From contig OZ241337.1 of NCBI GenBank assembly GCA_965200435.1, forward strand, positions 806,001-870,000: DNA of 64,000 nucleotides, in the 5' to 3' direction. Shown here in pieces: positions 52,285 to 61,495 of this stretch. The notes under the pieces are model-generated. The model had not been told where the DNA came from. It made no database searches and worked only from the letters and a program-made list of their open reading frames with translations. This DNA is from Bin75 sp965200435 (GTDB lineage Bacteria; Nitrospirota; Nitrospiria; Nitrospirales; UBA8639). The position numbers were made by a program, and so were the translations under genes. The first letter of the stretch is position 1, and the number at the start of each line of letters is the position of its first letter.

Positions 52285-55200
52285 TCAATACCCCAGCCTC
52301 TTTCTGATTTCCTCTTCTATGTCTTCTCCCTTTGCCTCTCGGTCATAGTCGGCTGCAATACTTTCGAGGACACTGCTGACATAAGGATAGTCGAAGGCGC
52401 GTAGCCTGGCCCAGCCCCGGTATTGCGTGGCAAGCTCGCGTTCCTGTGTGCCACCCTCGCCTCGGTAGAATGCACCGCGTCCGATGTGCACACCAATATT
52501 GAAGCCTCTGCCGATCTGCAGAGAAGCAATCCTCTCCATCGCCTCACAGACCGGAAGGCATGGCCGGGCACCGTCCTCTTCGGCAGGAGCTTTTGACAGA
52601 AGCTGACCGATCATCTCATCACCGACCTCGACACGGGCATGTTCAGCGCAGAGCCGCCGTACGTCCGTCATCCAGATCAGCAGGGCTTCAGCATTGATCT
52701 TGCCGTCCGGTTCAGTTCCCGGGATGCGCCCAATTCGGCGAAGAAGATCATCGGCTGCGTAGGCCAGAGCGTCGCGACGTCCGGGGTCTTCGATTCGCCA
52801 TTCGGGGGGGTCCTGGCCGTCGTCGTTACGCTTGAATGCAAGAGTCAGTGCTCGAACGAAGAAGGCAGGGGACTGGGCAATTTGCCGCTCAAGATTGGGA
52901 ATGCCATGCTCGCTATGGGCAAGGGCTCTGATATACAGAAATTCAAGTTGCGCCATTTCGTCAGGACTGACGCCGGTTCGACCATCAAGAGAATTTAGCG
53001 CTTCCGAAATAGAGTCGGGATTAAGTCTATACCAATCCGCAGGCTCGGTCCCCACTGTGGCAACGTCAAAAAGGAGGCGCTTTAACCGTGATGTCTCGAC
53101 TTGGCTCCAAGCTAGATGGACGGTGTAAAAAGCGGCGCGCGGGCGCCGTGCTTCAATCAGGCAGTCGATAATCTCGATCCATTCGGCTTCGCTGTGGCGG
53201 TTCCAGTCTGGTCTCACTTCTTGCCAATAGCGATCGCGGATTTCTTCGCCATATTGGTCGAGCAGGCGCCACGTGTCTTGCCTAAACGGTGCGCAACAGA
53301 ACAATCGCACGATCCGGTCAGTGTCCATGCCCTCGGCCACAGTAGAGAGAATCGCGCTCTGCGCTTCGTCTTCTAGAGAAGACAGAAAACCCTTCATACA
53401 GACGTCAATCTTCTGATCCAGATCTCCAGTCACGCAAAGGCATTGCCGCAAAAAATCAACCTGCACGTTCGCGTCTGTAATGATCAGCCCAAGAGATGTC
53501 CCAACGGTATTGGGGGCTTCGCTACGGGACAGGATCTCTGTCACGCCGTCAAACCCATGTTCAGCCCATATCTCTTTCATCGCACTGGTGCGAAGCTTCT
53601 GGACGCTTTCAGGATATTTAGAATAGTCGAAGTTCTCATCTTCAATGTCGTCGGCGGACGGTTCGATCCAGTGTTGGACAAAAAGCCATGCATGTCGGGT
53701 AATGAGGTCGCATGGTTGCAACTTTTCTGCTGCTAGGTGCGCTTGACCTCTTGTTACGTCATCCAGTCGGCTGCGCCGAGTGAGCGCGAGCTTGCGAATC
53801 CGCTCACGGAGTTCCGCTTTGGCCTTTTCGTCGACTTCTGAGCCTGCCCAGGTATCAATTAAGTCCCAAATTTTGGCCTGATCTTGCTCAGGCATTTCCT
53901 TGACTCGTTCGACGAGATCGCCGAGCGTCTTCGAATCGTGCTTTGACCACGTGAGCACAAGATCGAGTGCCTTTCGGGTAAACTCGACCATTTCTTGCTG
54001 CGTCACAGGTTGGCCAGCCCCTGAAGCGTCATTACGCCAATGTGGTCGGTAACTGTAATTTCCAAACTGGCGGACACCCAGTTGCTCGATGCAAATTTGC
54101 CAGGCGATATCTGGAAACCGCTTCACCAACATTTCAAGGGCCTGCATCCGTTCTTCGAGCGAAGCGGCCGTCTGTGGCATCCACGACTGGTAAGCCGCTT
54201 GAAGGCTGTTTGTCGGCTTATTGGCCCAGTTGTAGTCGATAACGGTTCTCGACAACTGCGCGAGCACCAAACTTACGCGCCCGAGATGTTGCCATGTGAG
54301 GCATTCCAACGCCCACAAAAGTCCCGATCGTGTCGGTGAAGCGAATGGGACATTGTCAGTGGGTTTTAACAGACCAAGCACGACTGGCTGGGGTTGTCGT
54401 AAATCCTCCTCAAGCAGATTTAGAAACACATCTGGTGCCGCCTCTGCGTATTTTGGTAGATCATTACTCTGCGAGCGTAGTTTGTCGAGGGATAGTGGGG
54501 TAAGAAGCCCCCGGATAAGCGAAGAGACCCGATCCTCGACGTTGATGCCAAGCCGATTCTGAAACAGATTGTTGCCATGAACGGAGAGGATAACGAGCGT
54601 TTCACAGATTCCCATGCGTAGCGCGACAGAATGTTTGCGCACCTTGCCATATAGTCCTGCGACCCATCTCTGACCTTCTGGAAGATCGAGCGCCGGATCG
54701 CTCTCGGAAAGCACATATTGAGCGAGTTTAAAGAATTCGGTGAGTTCCTCATCGGTTATCTGTCCGTTGATTGCGAACAAGGCGTCAATTTTTGAGGCGA
54801 CGCCGCGATGATGTCCAACTGACCAAACCGGACTATCATCGACTGGTAGCAAGCGCGCGATGCTTTCTTCGGTGTTCTGATAGGGTTTATCCGCAAGAGT
54901 GGATATAATCTCGCGATCGGCATTGGATTTTGCGTGCCACGCGCCAACCAATGTCATCGGGATCAGGCTCCTTGCAATCTCCGAATTACTGGCCCAGTGG
55001 GGTGTCTTGATGGCAGGGATCGTTGAAAGTTGCCGACGGAGAATAGTTGGCGAACATCCCGACTCTCTCGCAAGCCGTTTGGTGCTATCGCCTTGGATGC
55101 CCATTTCAGCGAGAGCCTTCTCAAAAGCATCGTATTTCAGAAGGTCAATGGCAATATCCGGCTTCGGGTCAATCACATTGCGGGGACAAACAATGATGCA

Positions 55201-56340
55201 ATGAAGTTGACGATAGACGGTCGCCAGTTCACGTGCGGCTTCTTCCGTGTAGACGATTGGAATAAATGGTGAAAATGAATTTGTCAGGGTCCGCAATGTT
55301 TCGGCCGATTTGAACACTATGGCAAGGTCTCCTGAGCGCGGTGCGATGGCGCCATACTGGAACAGGCATGCGAGAAACGCGAGCGCTTCATCTATGGAAT
55401 CGGCCGCGATTACGAAGGGCTTTTCGCTGGATTTTTCGAGCCATTCTTTGAAGGGCTTGTGGTACGCGATGATTGAAGGCTCGAACATTTTGGGCGTCAT
55501 CTTCGGCTCGCTCGCATCTTCCCAGCGCTGCCAGCAGTGATCGAGTGTCTCGAACCCACTGACCGGCATAGCAAGTTGCTCGGCGAGCCACATCTGCGCA
55601 GGAATCGACTCTTCCAGCCACTGCTCAAGGTCGCTCGCGTCAAACGCCCTCACCGCTTTCCAATCGCCTTCTGCGTTCTTGTTCTTCACCCACTTGGCCT
55701 TATCCGGCCAGTTGCGTGGCGTAACAAAGACAAAGGTACATTCAGCCCGCTCGGACTGAGAGACGGAAGCGAGGCGCTTCGCATAGTCGCTCTCGGCCTT
55801 GCTTTTCGGATTCTTATTGGTGCCGAACTCCCAGCCGGATTTGCCTTCGGGAATCCACGGCGTTGCCGCGTCAGCCTTGATCCAGCCATCCCAACCCTTG
55901 CGCTCTGCGTTGTCGTACCCAGGAAAATCAACTTGACGCAGTTCGTGCCCTGTTGAATGAATCAGCTTGCGCAGAAACACTGGCAATAGGTGACGGGCAC
56001 CAATGTTCCTCTCCGGCCAATCATGGATTTGCTGATCTGTGATGGTCAGGAAACTCGGCACGTAGGGGCGAGCCACGATGGTCTTCTCCTTCCCGCGCAG
56101 GTCATGGTGATCGAACGCCGCCTGAAGATCAAACAGTTTCTGTCGGTCGGCACCAAACGTCTTTTCCAATCTGACTGCCATGTTAGGGGACAGCGACGAA
56201 TTGCCGTTCAACATATTAGACAAAGCGGATCTACCGATGCCTAATTTTTTTGCCGCGTCTGTCACCGACATGCCTGCCGGGATTACACGTTCCCTGATGA
56301 AAGTGCCGGGATGTATGGGTTTTTCTATCTTTTTTGGCAT
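52285..56340 (-). CDS. Giant protein: HigA-like HTH, PD-(D/E)xK-like nuclease, long helical region
   Basis: From ATG 56340 the protein has 1351 residues. Residues 10-75 are a HigA-type HTH (HPGTFIRERVIPAGMSVTDA, then LGIGRSALSNMLNG). Residues about 115-200 look like a nuclease: ELRQVDFPGYD, GWDGWI, and IPEGKSGWEFGTNKN, giving an Asp and an E-x-G-like strand with Lys downstream. Residues about 290-430 resemble a STAND/AAA-like fold without a P-loop (PFVIAADSIDEALAFLA; HCIIVCPRNVIDP; ESGCSPTILRRQLS). The remaining about 900 residues are helical with TPR-like spacing. It is likely a defence protein with self-regulating HTH. AAGGAGG lies 14 bp before the ATG. Confidence 0.6.
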   Translation of the reverse strand: MPKKIEKPIHPGTFIRERVIPAGMSVTDAAKKLGIGRSALSNMLNGNSSLSPNMAVRLEKTFGADRQKLFDLQAAFDHHDLRGKEKTIVARPYVPSFLTITDQQIHDWPERNIGARHLLPVFLRKLIHSTGHELRQVDFPGYDNAERKGWDGWIKADAATPWIPEGKSGWEFGTNKNPKSKAESDYAKRLASVSQSERAECTFVFVTPRNWPDKAKWVKNKNAEGDWKAVRAFDASDLEQWLEESIPAQMWLAEQLAMPVSGFETLDHCWQRWEDASEPKMTPKMFEPSIIAYHKPFKEWLEKSSEKPFVIAADSIDEALAFLACLFQYGAIAPRSGDLAIVFKSAETLRTLTNSFSPFIPIVYTEEAARELATVYRQLHCIIVCPRNVIDPKPDIAIDLLKYDAFEKALAEMGIQGDSTKRLARESGCSPTILRRQLSTIPAIKTPHWASNSEIARSLIPMTLVGAWHAKSNADREIISTLADKPYQNTEESIARLLPVDDSPVWSVGHHRGVASKIDALFAINGQITDEELTEFFKLAQYVLSESDPALDLPEGQRWVAGLYGKVRKHSVALRMGICETLVILSVHGNNLFQNRLGINVEDRVSSLIRGLLTPLSLDKLRSQSNDLPKYAEAAPDVFLNLLEEDLRQPQPVVLGLLKPTDNVPFASPTRSGLLWALECLTWQHLGRVSLVLAQLSRTVIDYNWANKPTNSLQAAYQSWMPQTAASLEERMQALEMLVKRFPDIAWQICIEQLGVRQFGNYSYRPHWRNDASGAGQPVTQQEMVEFTRKALDLVLTWSKHDSKTLGDLVERVKEMPEQDQAKIWDLIDTWAGSEVDEKAKAELRERIRKLALTRRSRLDDVTRGQAHLAAEKLQPCDLITRHAWLFVQHWIEPSADDIEDENFDYSKYPESVQKLRTSAMKEIWAEHGFDGVTEILSRSEAPNTVGTSLGLIITDANVQVDFLRQCLCVTGDLDQKIDVCMKGFLSSLEDEAQSAILSTVAEGMDTDRIVRLFCCAPFRQDTWRLLDQYGEEIRDRYWQEVRPDWNRHSEAEWIEIIDCLIEARRPRAAFYTVHLAWSQVETSRLKRLLFDVATVGTEPADWYRLNPDSISEALNSLDGRTGVSPDEMAQLEFLYIRALAHSEHGIPNLERQIAQSPAFFVRALTLAFKRNDDGQDPPEWRIEDPGRRDALAYAADDLLRRIGRIPGTEPDGKINAEALLIWMTDVRRLCAEHARVEVGDEMIGQLLSKAPAEEDGARPCLPVCEAMERIASLQIGRGFNIGVHIGRGAFYRGEGGTQERELATQYRGWARLRAFDYPYVSSVLESIAADYDREAKGEDIEEEIRKRLGY

Positions 56341-56376
56341 AAAACTGAACCCCGCCTCCTTATATATCATAATGAT

Positions 56377-56394
56377 TTGTGTAGCGCAACACAA
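56377..56394. promoter_or_regulatory. Palindrome TTGTGT-N6-ACACAA upstream of the giant gene
   Basis: A perfect 6-bp inverted repeat with a 6-bp spacer (TTGTGTAGCGCAACACAA) lies 37 bp upstream of the giant-gene ATG in an A/T-rich divergent intergenic region. It is a candidate operator for one of the two HTH proteins encoded on either side. Confidence 0.55.
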
Positions 56395-56419
56395 TACACT
56401 ATGGTTTTATTAGAATATC

Positions 56420-56444
56420 TAGGTCCATTAACAATATGGACCTA
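56420..56444. promoter_or_regulatory. Palindrome TAGGTCCAT-N7-ATGGACCTA between divergent HTH genes
   Basis: A perfect 9-bp inverted repeat with a 7-bp spacer lies near the middle of the 195-bp divergent region. Size and symmetry fit an XRE/HigA-type dimer operator that could control both the giant nuclease gene and the XRE-ImmA/IrrE gene. Confidence 0.6.
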
Positions 56445-56535
56445 CCGGACTGTACCGTTCTAATCCGACTTGCTACTGATCTACTCAATTTTATGAAACA
56501 TTATTTTGTAAACCTAAATCAAAAAGGGAAGAGAC

Positions 56536-57621
56536 ATGATAGGACAAAGACTTAAGATCTCACGTTCTGCTTCCGGTCTGTCTCTTCTGGTTTTATCGGT
56601 AAGACTTGGAAATCTCGTTACGGCGCAGGCAACTGGGAAATATGAGTGCAACGAGTCCATACACAACTCTGGCGTGCTGATCGCGCTTGCTGACGCGCTT
56701 GATGTCTCGGTGGACTATCTGGCGGGCGACCAGGACATGGTCCTTGAAGCCGTGGAGTTCAGGAAAAAAAAGATTACGAGCAAGCGAGAGGAATCCCAGG
56801 TCGAGGCCAAGGTCCTGCACTTTCTGGAACGCTACCTCATGGTCGAGGAATTGCTCCATCTTACGAGTGTCGAATGGCACAGTCCGCGTGGGGCTCCCTA
56901 CCCCGTGCGTGCCGTTTCGGAGGCTGATCGTGCTGCCCGAAGTCTTCGGGATCATTGGGGTCTAGGCAATGACCCAATCCCGAACCTCGTCGAGTTGCTG
57001 GAAGAGCAGGGGATCAAAGTTCTTGCCATCGATCTCACGACTATCGACGGCCTGACGGCACGTGTCCGCCGTGCAGGGAAGAACGCCGTACCCGTCATTG
57101 TGGTAAATCGTCAGGAATGGGGAGAGCGTCAACGCTTTACACTGGCCCATGAGCTTGGACATATGGTCATGGACGTGGCGGCCAAGTTGGACGAGGAGAA
57201 AGCTGCGCATCGCTTCGCCGGTGCCTTCCTGATGCCTGCCGATACCTTGTGGGCAGAGATCGGGAAACACCGCACGGCGATCGGGTGGGCAGAGCTGTTC
57301 GAGTTGAAGCAACTCTTTGGCGCAAGCGTTCAGGCAATCACGTATCGCTGCAAAGATCTTGGCATTTTCAGTCAAGCCACGTTTCGGCACCTGTTCAACG
57401 AGTTCGGACGGTTTGGGTGGCGCAGCCCGCCATACGAGGAACCGCTTGCCAGAAAAGAAGGTGAGAAGCCGAAGCGTTTCGAGCGCCTCACATTCCGTGC
57501 TCTTGCCGAGGGTGCCATTTCCGAGGCCAAGGCAGCGGAGTTGCTCGGTCTCTCGGTTCAGGATCTGACCCAGCGGATGAAGGAGCCGCCGGCTGATGAA
57601 CCTAATGCAGCTAAGGCCTGA
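56536..57621 (+). CDS. XRE regulator with ImmA/IrrE metallopeptidase domain
   Basis: The 361 residues have an N-terminal XRE HTH (MIGQRLKISRSASGLSL, then IALADALDVSVDYLAG) and a zinc-peptidase domain with FTLAHELGHMVMD (HExxH, about 208-220) and AHRFAGAFLMPAD. Members cleave repressors or act as antitoxins regulating a neighbouring toxin. The C-terminal RFERLTFRALAEGAISEAKA segment is typical of those paired with PIN-domain genes, and a truncated PIN gene follows by 5 bp. AAGGGAAG precedes the ATG. Confidence 0.85.
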   Translation: MIGQRLKISRSASGLSLLVLSVRLGNLVTAQATGKYECNESIHNSGVLIALADALDVSVDYLAGDQDMVLEAVEFRKKKITSKREESQVEAKVLHFLERYLMVEELLHLTSVEWHSPRGAPYPVRAVSEADRAARSLRDHWGLGNDPIPNLVELLEEQGIKVLAIDLTTIDGLTARVRRAGKNAVPVIVVNRQEWGERQRFTLAHELGHMVMDVAAKLDEEKAAHRFAGAFLMPADTLWAEIGKHRTAIGWAELFELKQLFGASVQAITYRCKDLGIFSQATFRHLFNEFGRFGWRSPPYEEPLARKEGEKPKRFERLTFRALAEGAISEAKAAELLGLSVQDLTQRMKEPPADEPNAAKA

Positions 57622-57626
57622 ATCCC

Positions 57627-57720
57627 ATGCAGCAGATACTGGTCTCCGATCCCTCCGTTTTGATTGATCTCAAACGTGGGTCCTTGCTGGAGGCCAGCTT
57701 TCGCTTGGCGTTCCGGTTCG
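57627..57720 (+). pseudogene. Truncated PIN-domain toxin gene
   Basis: The first about 31 residues (MQQILVSDPSVLIDLKRGSL, then LEASFRLAFRF) match the start of PIN proteins found directly after XRE-ImmA/IrrE genes, including the first Asp of the active site. After FRFGKSQ the sequence loses similarity and runs into the convergent hydrolase gene, so the rest of the toxin has been deleted. Confidence 0.6.
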
Positions 57721-57766
57721 GGAAGTCACAAGCAGATGATGACGGAAGCGGCTTTGCTTATCAGAC

Positions 57767-58657
57767 CTATGGGTTTGGGCGCCAGGGAAACGGTCCCATC
57801 GAATCATCCAACAGAATGCGCCATACGTTCATAGGCAACCATTCTTCATACATCCACCAGTCTTTATATTGAGGCAGCTTCACGGCATTCGGGATCATCA
57901 TCCAATGCGTCCCTTTTTTGAATTCCGCATAAATAGCGCCACGGATATCCTGAAGAAATTGGATGTAGTCTGTCACATCCTGCTTCGTTCCCCCTAAGAG
58001 CGGTTGCGCTTTCCCGCTGTGCGCATAGACGGCCGTGTCGAACTCCATTTGCGCGATTTCTTTTAAGGATCGCTCCCATTCTTTGATGTTGAAATCCGGC
58101 ACAATCGTAAACAAGATCGCCTGCGGATCGACCAAGTCGGCAATATAGGCGATTTTCTCTTTAGGCAGGAGAAACACAGTCATGCCCAGCCCGTGATTCA
58201 TGCCCAGGTAATGCAATTCCAGGACGGTCCCGCCCAAGGTGAGATCTTTTCGATTGCCCGACCAACTTTCGTCCGGAACCATCATGTCCGGACCGGGGTT
58301 CGCCTTCATCCATCGATAGGCTTCTTCATGAGCCATCACGATCGCGCCGGCGTCATGAAACACTTGTCCGCCACTTGCATGATCCCAGTGATTGTGGCTG
58401 TGCAAGAGATACCGAATAGGCTTGTCCGTGACAGCCCTGATGGCCTTGACCATGTCCTGTGCATGGTTCGTATTCACCGATTCAATGGCGATGACACCCT
58501 CGTTCGTCACCACAAACATCGAAAAATAGGCATTCGCCGGGTTCCCGAAGCTATACACTCCCTCACCGATCTTGGCGGTATGCGGAGGTAATGTCTCAGC
58601 AAGAGCAACTCCGGAGAACAGGATGGTTCCCAGAACAATATTCAAAACACGTTTCAT
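57767..58657 (-). CDS. Exported metallo-beta-lactamase-fold hydrolase
   Basis: The 296-residue protein has a signal peptide (MKRVLNIVLGTILFSGVALA), the zinc motif LLHSHNHWDHASGG (HxHxDH), a third metal-His in LGMNHGLGM, an Asp in IADLVDP, and a last His in AVYAHSGKAQ. This exported group resembles quinoprotein relay-type and SoxH-like MBL hydrolases; the substrate is unknown. It ends against the defence island's truncated PIN gene. Confidence 0.82.
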   Translation of the reverse strand: MKRVLNIVLGTILFSGVALAETLPPHTAKIGEGVYSFGNPANAYFSMFVVTNEGVIAIESVNTNHAQDMVKAIRAVTDKPIRYLLHSHNHWDHASGGQVFHDAGAIVMAHEEAYRWMKANPGPDMMVPDESWSGNRKDLTLGGTVLELHYLGMNHGLGMTVFLLPKEKIAYIADLVDPQAILFTIVPDFNIKEWERSLKEIAQMEFDTAVYAHSGKAQPLLGGTKQDVTDYIQFLQDIRGAIYAEFKKGTHWMMIPNAVKLPQYKDWWMYEEWLPMNVWRILLDDSMGPFPWRPNP

Positions 58658-59002
58658 GCTTCTGCCTCCTTCCGGGAAAGTGTGGTTGTCGGGATCGTCA
58701 TTGTTCCGTGTGTAAACCTGTGTGACGCGAGACCTCTTGCATCATTCATGTCCACGTGGAGCGTGCGGTATTGGTGAAATTATACCCGCTTGCAGTGGCG
58801 GTGGGAAAGGGGATGACTTTGGATCACGATCCTAACGAGGGGTCGAAATGGTTTTTCCTTAATTCGCTATGGTACAGTGTCCTTCCGTCATTTCCGTCAG
58901 GGAAGGCTTGTATTCACGAGAACTCTTTGAACCAATCGCAACAACCCCGTCCGGGCTTGTTTTAAAACAGGGTCCGGGAGTCGTACGAGCAGTCGTATCG
59001 GC
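58658..59002. other. 345-bp divergent intergenic region, no gene recognised
   Basis: It lies between the MBL hydrolase and SLC13 genes. A 69-codon frame at 58756-58965 has no good ribosome binding site and no recognisable product. The inverted segments CCGGGC...TTTTAAAAC...GTCCGGG (58950-58979) and TCGTACGAGCAGTCGTAT (58981-58998) may be regulatory. Confidence 0.4.
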
Positions 59003-60484
59003 ATGAACACTGCAAACCGGCATGCATGGGGAATGAGGCAACGAGTCGGCCTGTATGCGGCGCCCGTACTGGCGCTCCTGGTCTATCTCAACCCGTTTTC
59101 CAGCCTGCCGCCGTCGGCTCATATCCTCTCGGCTATTCTGGTGTGGGTGGTGGTCAGTTGGGCCACGGAAGCCATTCCCTTGGCCGTGACCTCATTGGTC
59201 GGCGCCGGGTTGTGTATCGCCATGGGGTTAGGGTCGGCCAAGGACGTGTTGGCCTCGTTTGCCCATCCGATTATCTTTCTCTTTATCGGCAGTTTCTTTT
59301 TGGCCGAAGCCTTTGTGGTGCATGGGCTGGACCGGCGGTTTGCCGTCTGGCTGTTGTCCAAACCATGGATCATGGCCAGGCCTGCGGGGATGTTTGGAGC
59401 CATGGGCGTCGCCACCGCCGCCCTGTCCATGTGGATCAGTAATACGGCGGCGGTGGCGATCATGGTGCCGATGGCGTTGGGTGTGCTTTCAACGATTCGG
59501 GGGTCTTGGAAAGAAGTCGCACCTCATGAACCCGGAGTGCTTCTGCTGTTAGCCTATGGCTCCGCGGCCGGAGGGGTGGCGACGATGATCGGCACGCCGC
59601 CGAATATCGTTGGCGTGGGGCTGCTTTCCCAACAGGCAGGTATTTCCATCTCGTTTTTCGATTGGATGACCATCGGGCTTCCGCTCGCCGGTGCGCTTGG
59701 GTTAGGCATTGTCACGGTACTCTGGTGGTTTCACCCGCCGCCTCCAACGCTCCCTGACCCGGGTGATCTTCTTCAGAGCCTTCGCGACCAGCAGAAAGGC
59801 TGGACACGCGGCCAACGAAATAGCTGTCTCGCGTTAATCCTGGCCATCGGGTGTTGGGTCGGACCCGGGGTGTTGGGGATTGTGTTGGGGCGGGATTCGG
59901 ATCTGGTGGCGTTCATCAATGCCCGCCTTCCCAAGGAAATAGTCCCGATTTTTGCGGCAGGGCTGCTTTTTGTCCTGCCCGTCGATTTCAAAGCCGGTGA
60001 ATTTACGTTGAAGTGGAGCCAAGCCGCGAACATTAATTGGAATACGATCTTATTATTCGGCGGAGGCTTGATGTTTGGGCATTTGATGGTACAAACCCAT
60101 CTGGCCAGAATCATCGGAGAAAACTTGGTGGTGTTCTTTGGGAGCAATACGTTGTGGACCTTGACGGCCGTCGCCATTGGCGTGGCGTTGGTGATTACGG
60201 AGATTGCCTCGAATACCGCATCGACGAGTATGCTCGTTCCCGTGGTGATCTCCATTGCCGCCACGGCCGGGGTTTCTCCTATTCCTCCAACCCTGGGGGT
60301 TTGTTTCGGGGCAAGCCTCGCGTTTATGATGCCGGTCTCGACTCCACCGAATGCGATTGTCTACGGTACGGGATTCGTTCCGCTTCCGAACATGCTGAGA
60401 GTCGGGGTATTCTTGAATGTCATTGGAGCCGGGCTCGTCTGGCTGACTCTCCGACTCCTGTGTCCACTGATGGGATTCTCATGA
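59003..60484 (+). CDS. SLC13/DASS-family sodium:anion symporter
   Basis: The 493 residues form about 12 membrane helices with the two DASS signature motifs: MWISNTAAVAIMVPMALGV (SNT, first repeat) and ITEIASNTASTSMLVPVVIS (SNT, second repeat), plus GSAAGGVATMIGTPPNIVGVG. Members import dicarboxylates, citrate or sulfate with sodium. The substrate is not predictable; proximity to no metabolic gene helps. A second possible ATG lies at 59033. Confidence 0.88.
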   Translation: MNTANRHAWGMRQRVGLYAAPVLALLVYLNPFSSLPPSAHILSAILVWVVVSWATEAIPLAVTSLVGAGLCIAMGLGSAKDVLASFAHPIIFLFIGSFFLAEAFVVHGLDRRFAVWLLSKPWIMARPAGMFGAMGVATAALSMWISNTAAVAIMVPMALGVLSTIRGSWKEVAPHEPGVLLLLAYGSAAGGVATMIGTPPNIVGVGLLSQQAGISISFFDWMTIGLPLAGALGLGIVTVLWWFHPPPPTLPDPGDLLQSLRDQQKGWTRGQRNSCLALILAIGCWVGPGVLGIVLGRDSDLVAFINARLPKEIVPIFAAGLLFVLPVDFKAGEFTLKWSQAANINWNTILLFGGGLMFGHLMVQTHLARIIGENLVVFFGSNTLWTLTAVAIGVALVITEIASNTASTSMLVPVVISIAATAGVSPIPPTLGVCFGASLAFMMPVSTPPNAIVYGTGFVPLPNMLRVGVFLNVIGAGLVWLTLRLLCPLMGFS

Positions 60485-60524
60485 ACGATCAACCGGCATG
60501 CCGCACCGACAAGGGGTATGAGCC

Positions 60525-61118
60525 ATGTCACATGTGAGGTACATCGTCGTAGTGGGCGATCCGGCGGAGGAGGCGTTACACCTTTTGCCGGATGAGGCCG
60601 ACATTCGCGTGGTGGTGGTAGACAATCTTCAGCAGGTCAAGCAAGAGGCGCAAAAGGCACAGATCGACGGGTTGGTGCTTCCTGACAAAATCTCGGGAGC
60701 ACAACTCAGGGACCTATCCCACGTCGTTGACGAATCAAAGACGTTGATGATTGCGGGAGCGCCTTCCGTGCAGGCGGCTGTGGACAGCATGCAATGGCTG
60801 TTCAGCCAGGGTGATGGGAAAGAAACCCATCGCGGATTGCAGGAATTCCGGGAATTGACGCTCAAAGATTGCATCAAGTTCAAGTTTCGTGAATTTGTTC
60901 GGAACATGAAGGCAAGTTCGGCCACGAGTTTGCATGGAACCCTTATTCAGGCGTTGGAACAGCCATTGATCCAACATGCGCTTCGTGAAACGAATGGGAA
61001 CCAGGTCCAAGCCGCGCAACTTCTGGGCATGAATCGAAACACCCTGCGCAAGAAAATCACGGAATACGGCATCACCGTGACCCGTCGCTCGCCCTCTCGC
61101 CAATCAACTGAATCCTGA
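60525..61118 (+). CDS. Fis-type HTH regulator with degenerate receiver-like N-terminus
   Basis: The 197 residues start MSHVRYIVVVGDPAEEALHL and have a receiver-like alpha/beta part (VVVVDNLQQVKQEAQKAQID, then GLVLPDK) lacking the usual acidic pocket. The C-terminus is a Fis/NtrC HTH: LEQPLIQHALRETNGNQVQA and AQLLGMNRNTLRKKI. It lacks an AAA+ sigma-54 domain, so it would not activate sigma-54 promoters itself. It follows the SLC13 gene on the same strand. Confidence 0.78.
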   Translation: MSHVRYIVVVGDPAEEALHLLPDEADIRVVVVDNLQQVKQEAQKAQIDGLVLPDKISGAQLRDLSHVVDESKTLMIAGAPSVQAAVDSMQWLFSQGDGKETHRGLQEFRELTLKDCIKFKFREFVRNMKASSATSLHGTLIQALEQPLIQHALRETNGNQVQAAQLLGMNRNTLRKKITEYGITVTRRSPSRQSTES

Positions 61119-61284
61119 GAACACCCTTGCCCAGGCTCTCCGGTCAAATGCCAGAGCGCCCTCTATCTGTATACTAAAGTTTGGATTGATTGAGAGGGCT
61201 TTCAGGTGGATATAAGGCTGGCATCACCATCACGAGATCTATGGGGATGATGTCGCTAGCTTGGCAGGCCTGTCTGTGAGCAGT

Positions 61285-61413
61285 GTCGGGTGACGCCTGC
61301 GGCGAACCCGATCGACAACACAGCCCGGCCACGTCCCCCTGACAATGGGGATTGAGGGGGTTGGGGGCGCTCCGGTCAGTCGGGTAGGTCGGATGAGCGT
61401 CGCGTCATCCGAC
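61285..61413. repeat. Three palindromic repeats between the Fis regulator and the methyltransferase
   Basis: GTCGGGTGACGCCTGCGGCG (61285, closing with AACCCGAT), CCCCCTGACAATGGGGATTG (near 61335) and GTCGGATGAGCGTCGCGTCA (61388, closing with TCCGAC) are all hairpins. The first and third match the family at 23068-23134. The rest of 61119-61495 shows no gene. Confidence 0.7.
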
Positions 61414-61495
61414 AGGAAGGGGACACGTGGTCGGAGGCCAGTCAGGCCATGAAGACCTTGGTCAAGTTACAAACATCATCCCCAGATCTATCCAC

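Noticed and set aside
58756..58965. 69-codon frame in the MBL-SLC13 intergenic region
   Set aside because: No ribosome binding site, no recognisable product, and the frame ends in C/G-rich palindromic DNA.
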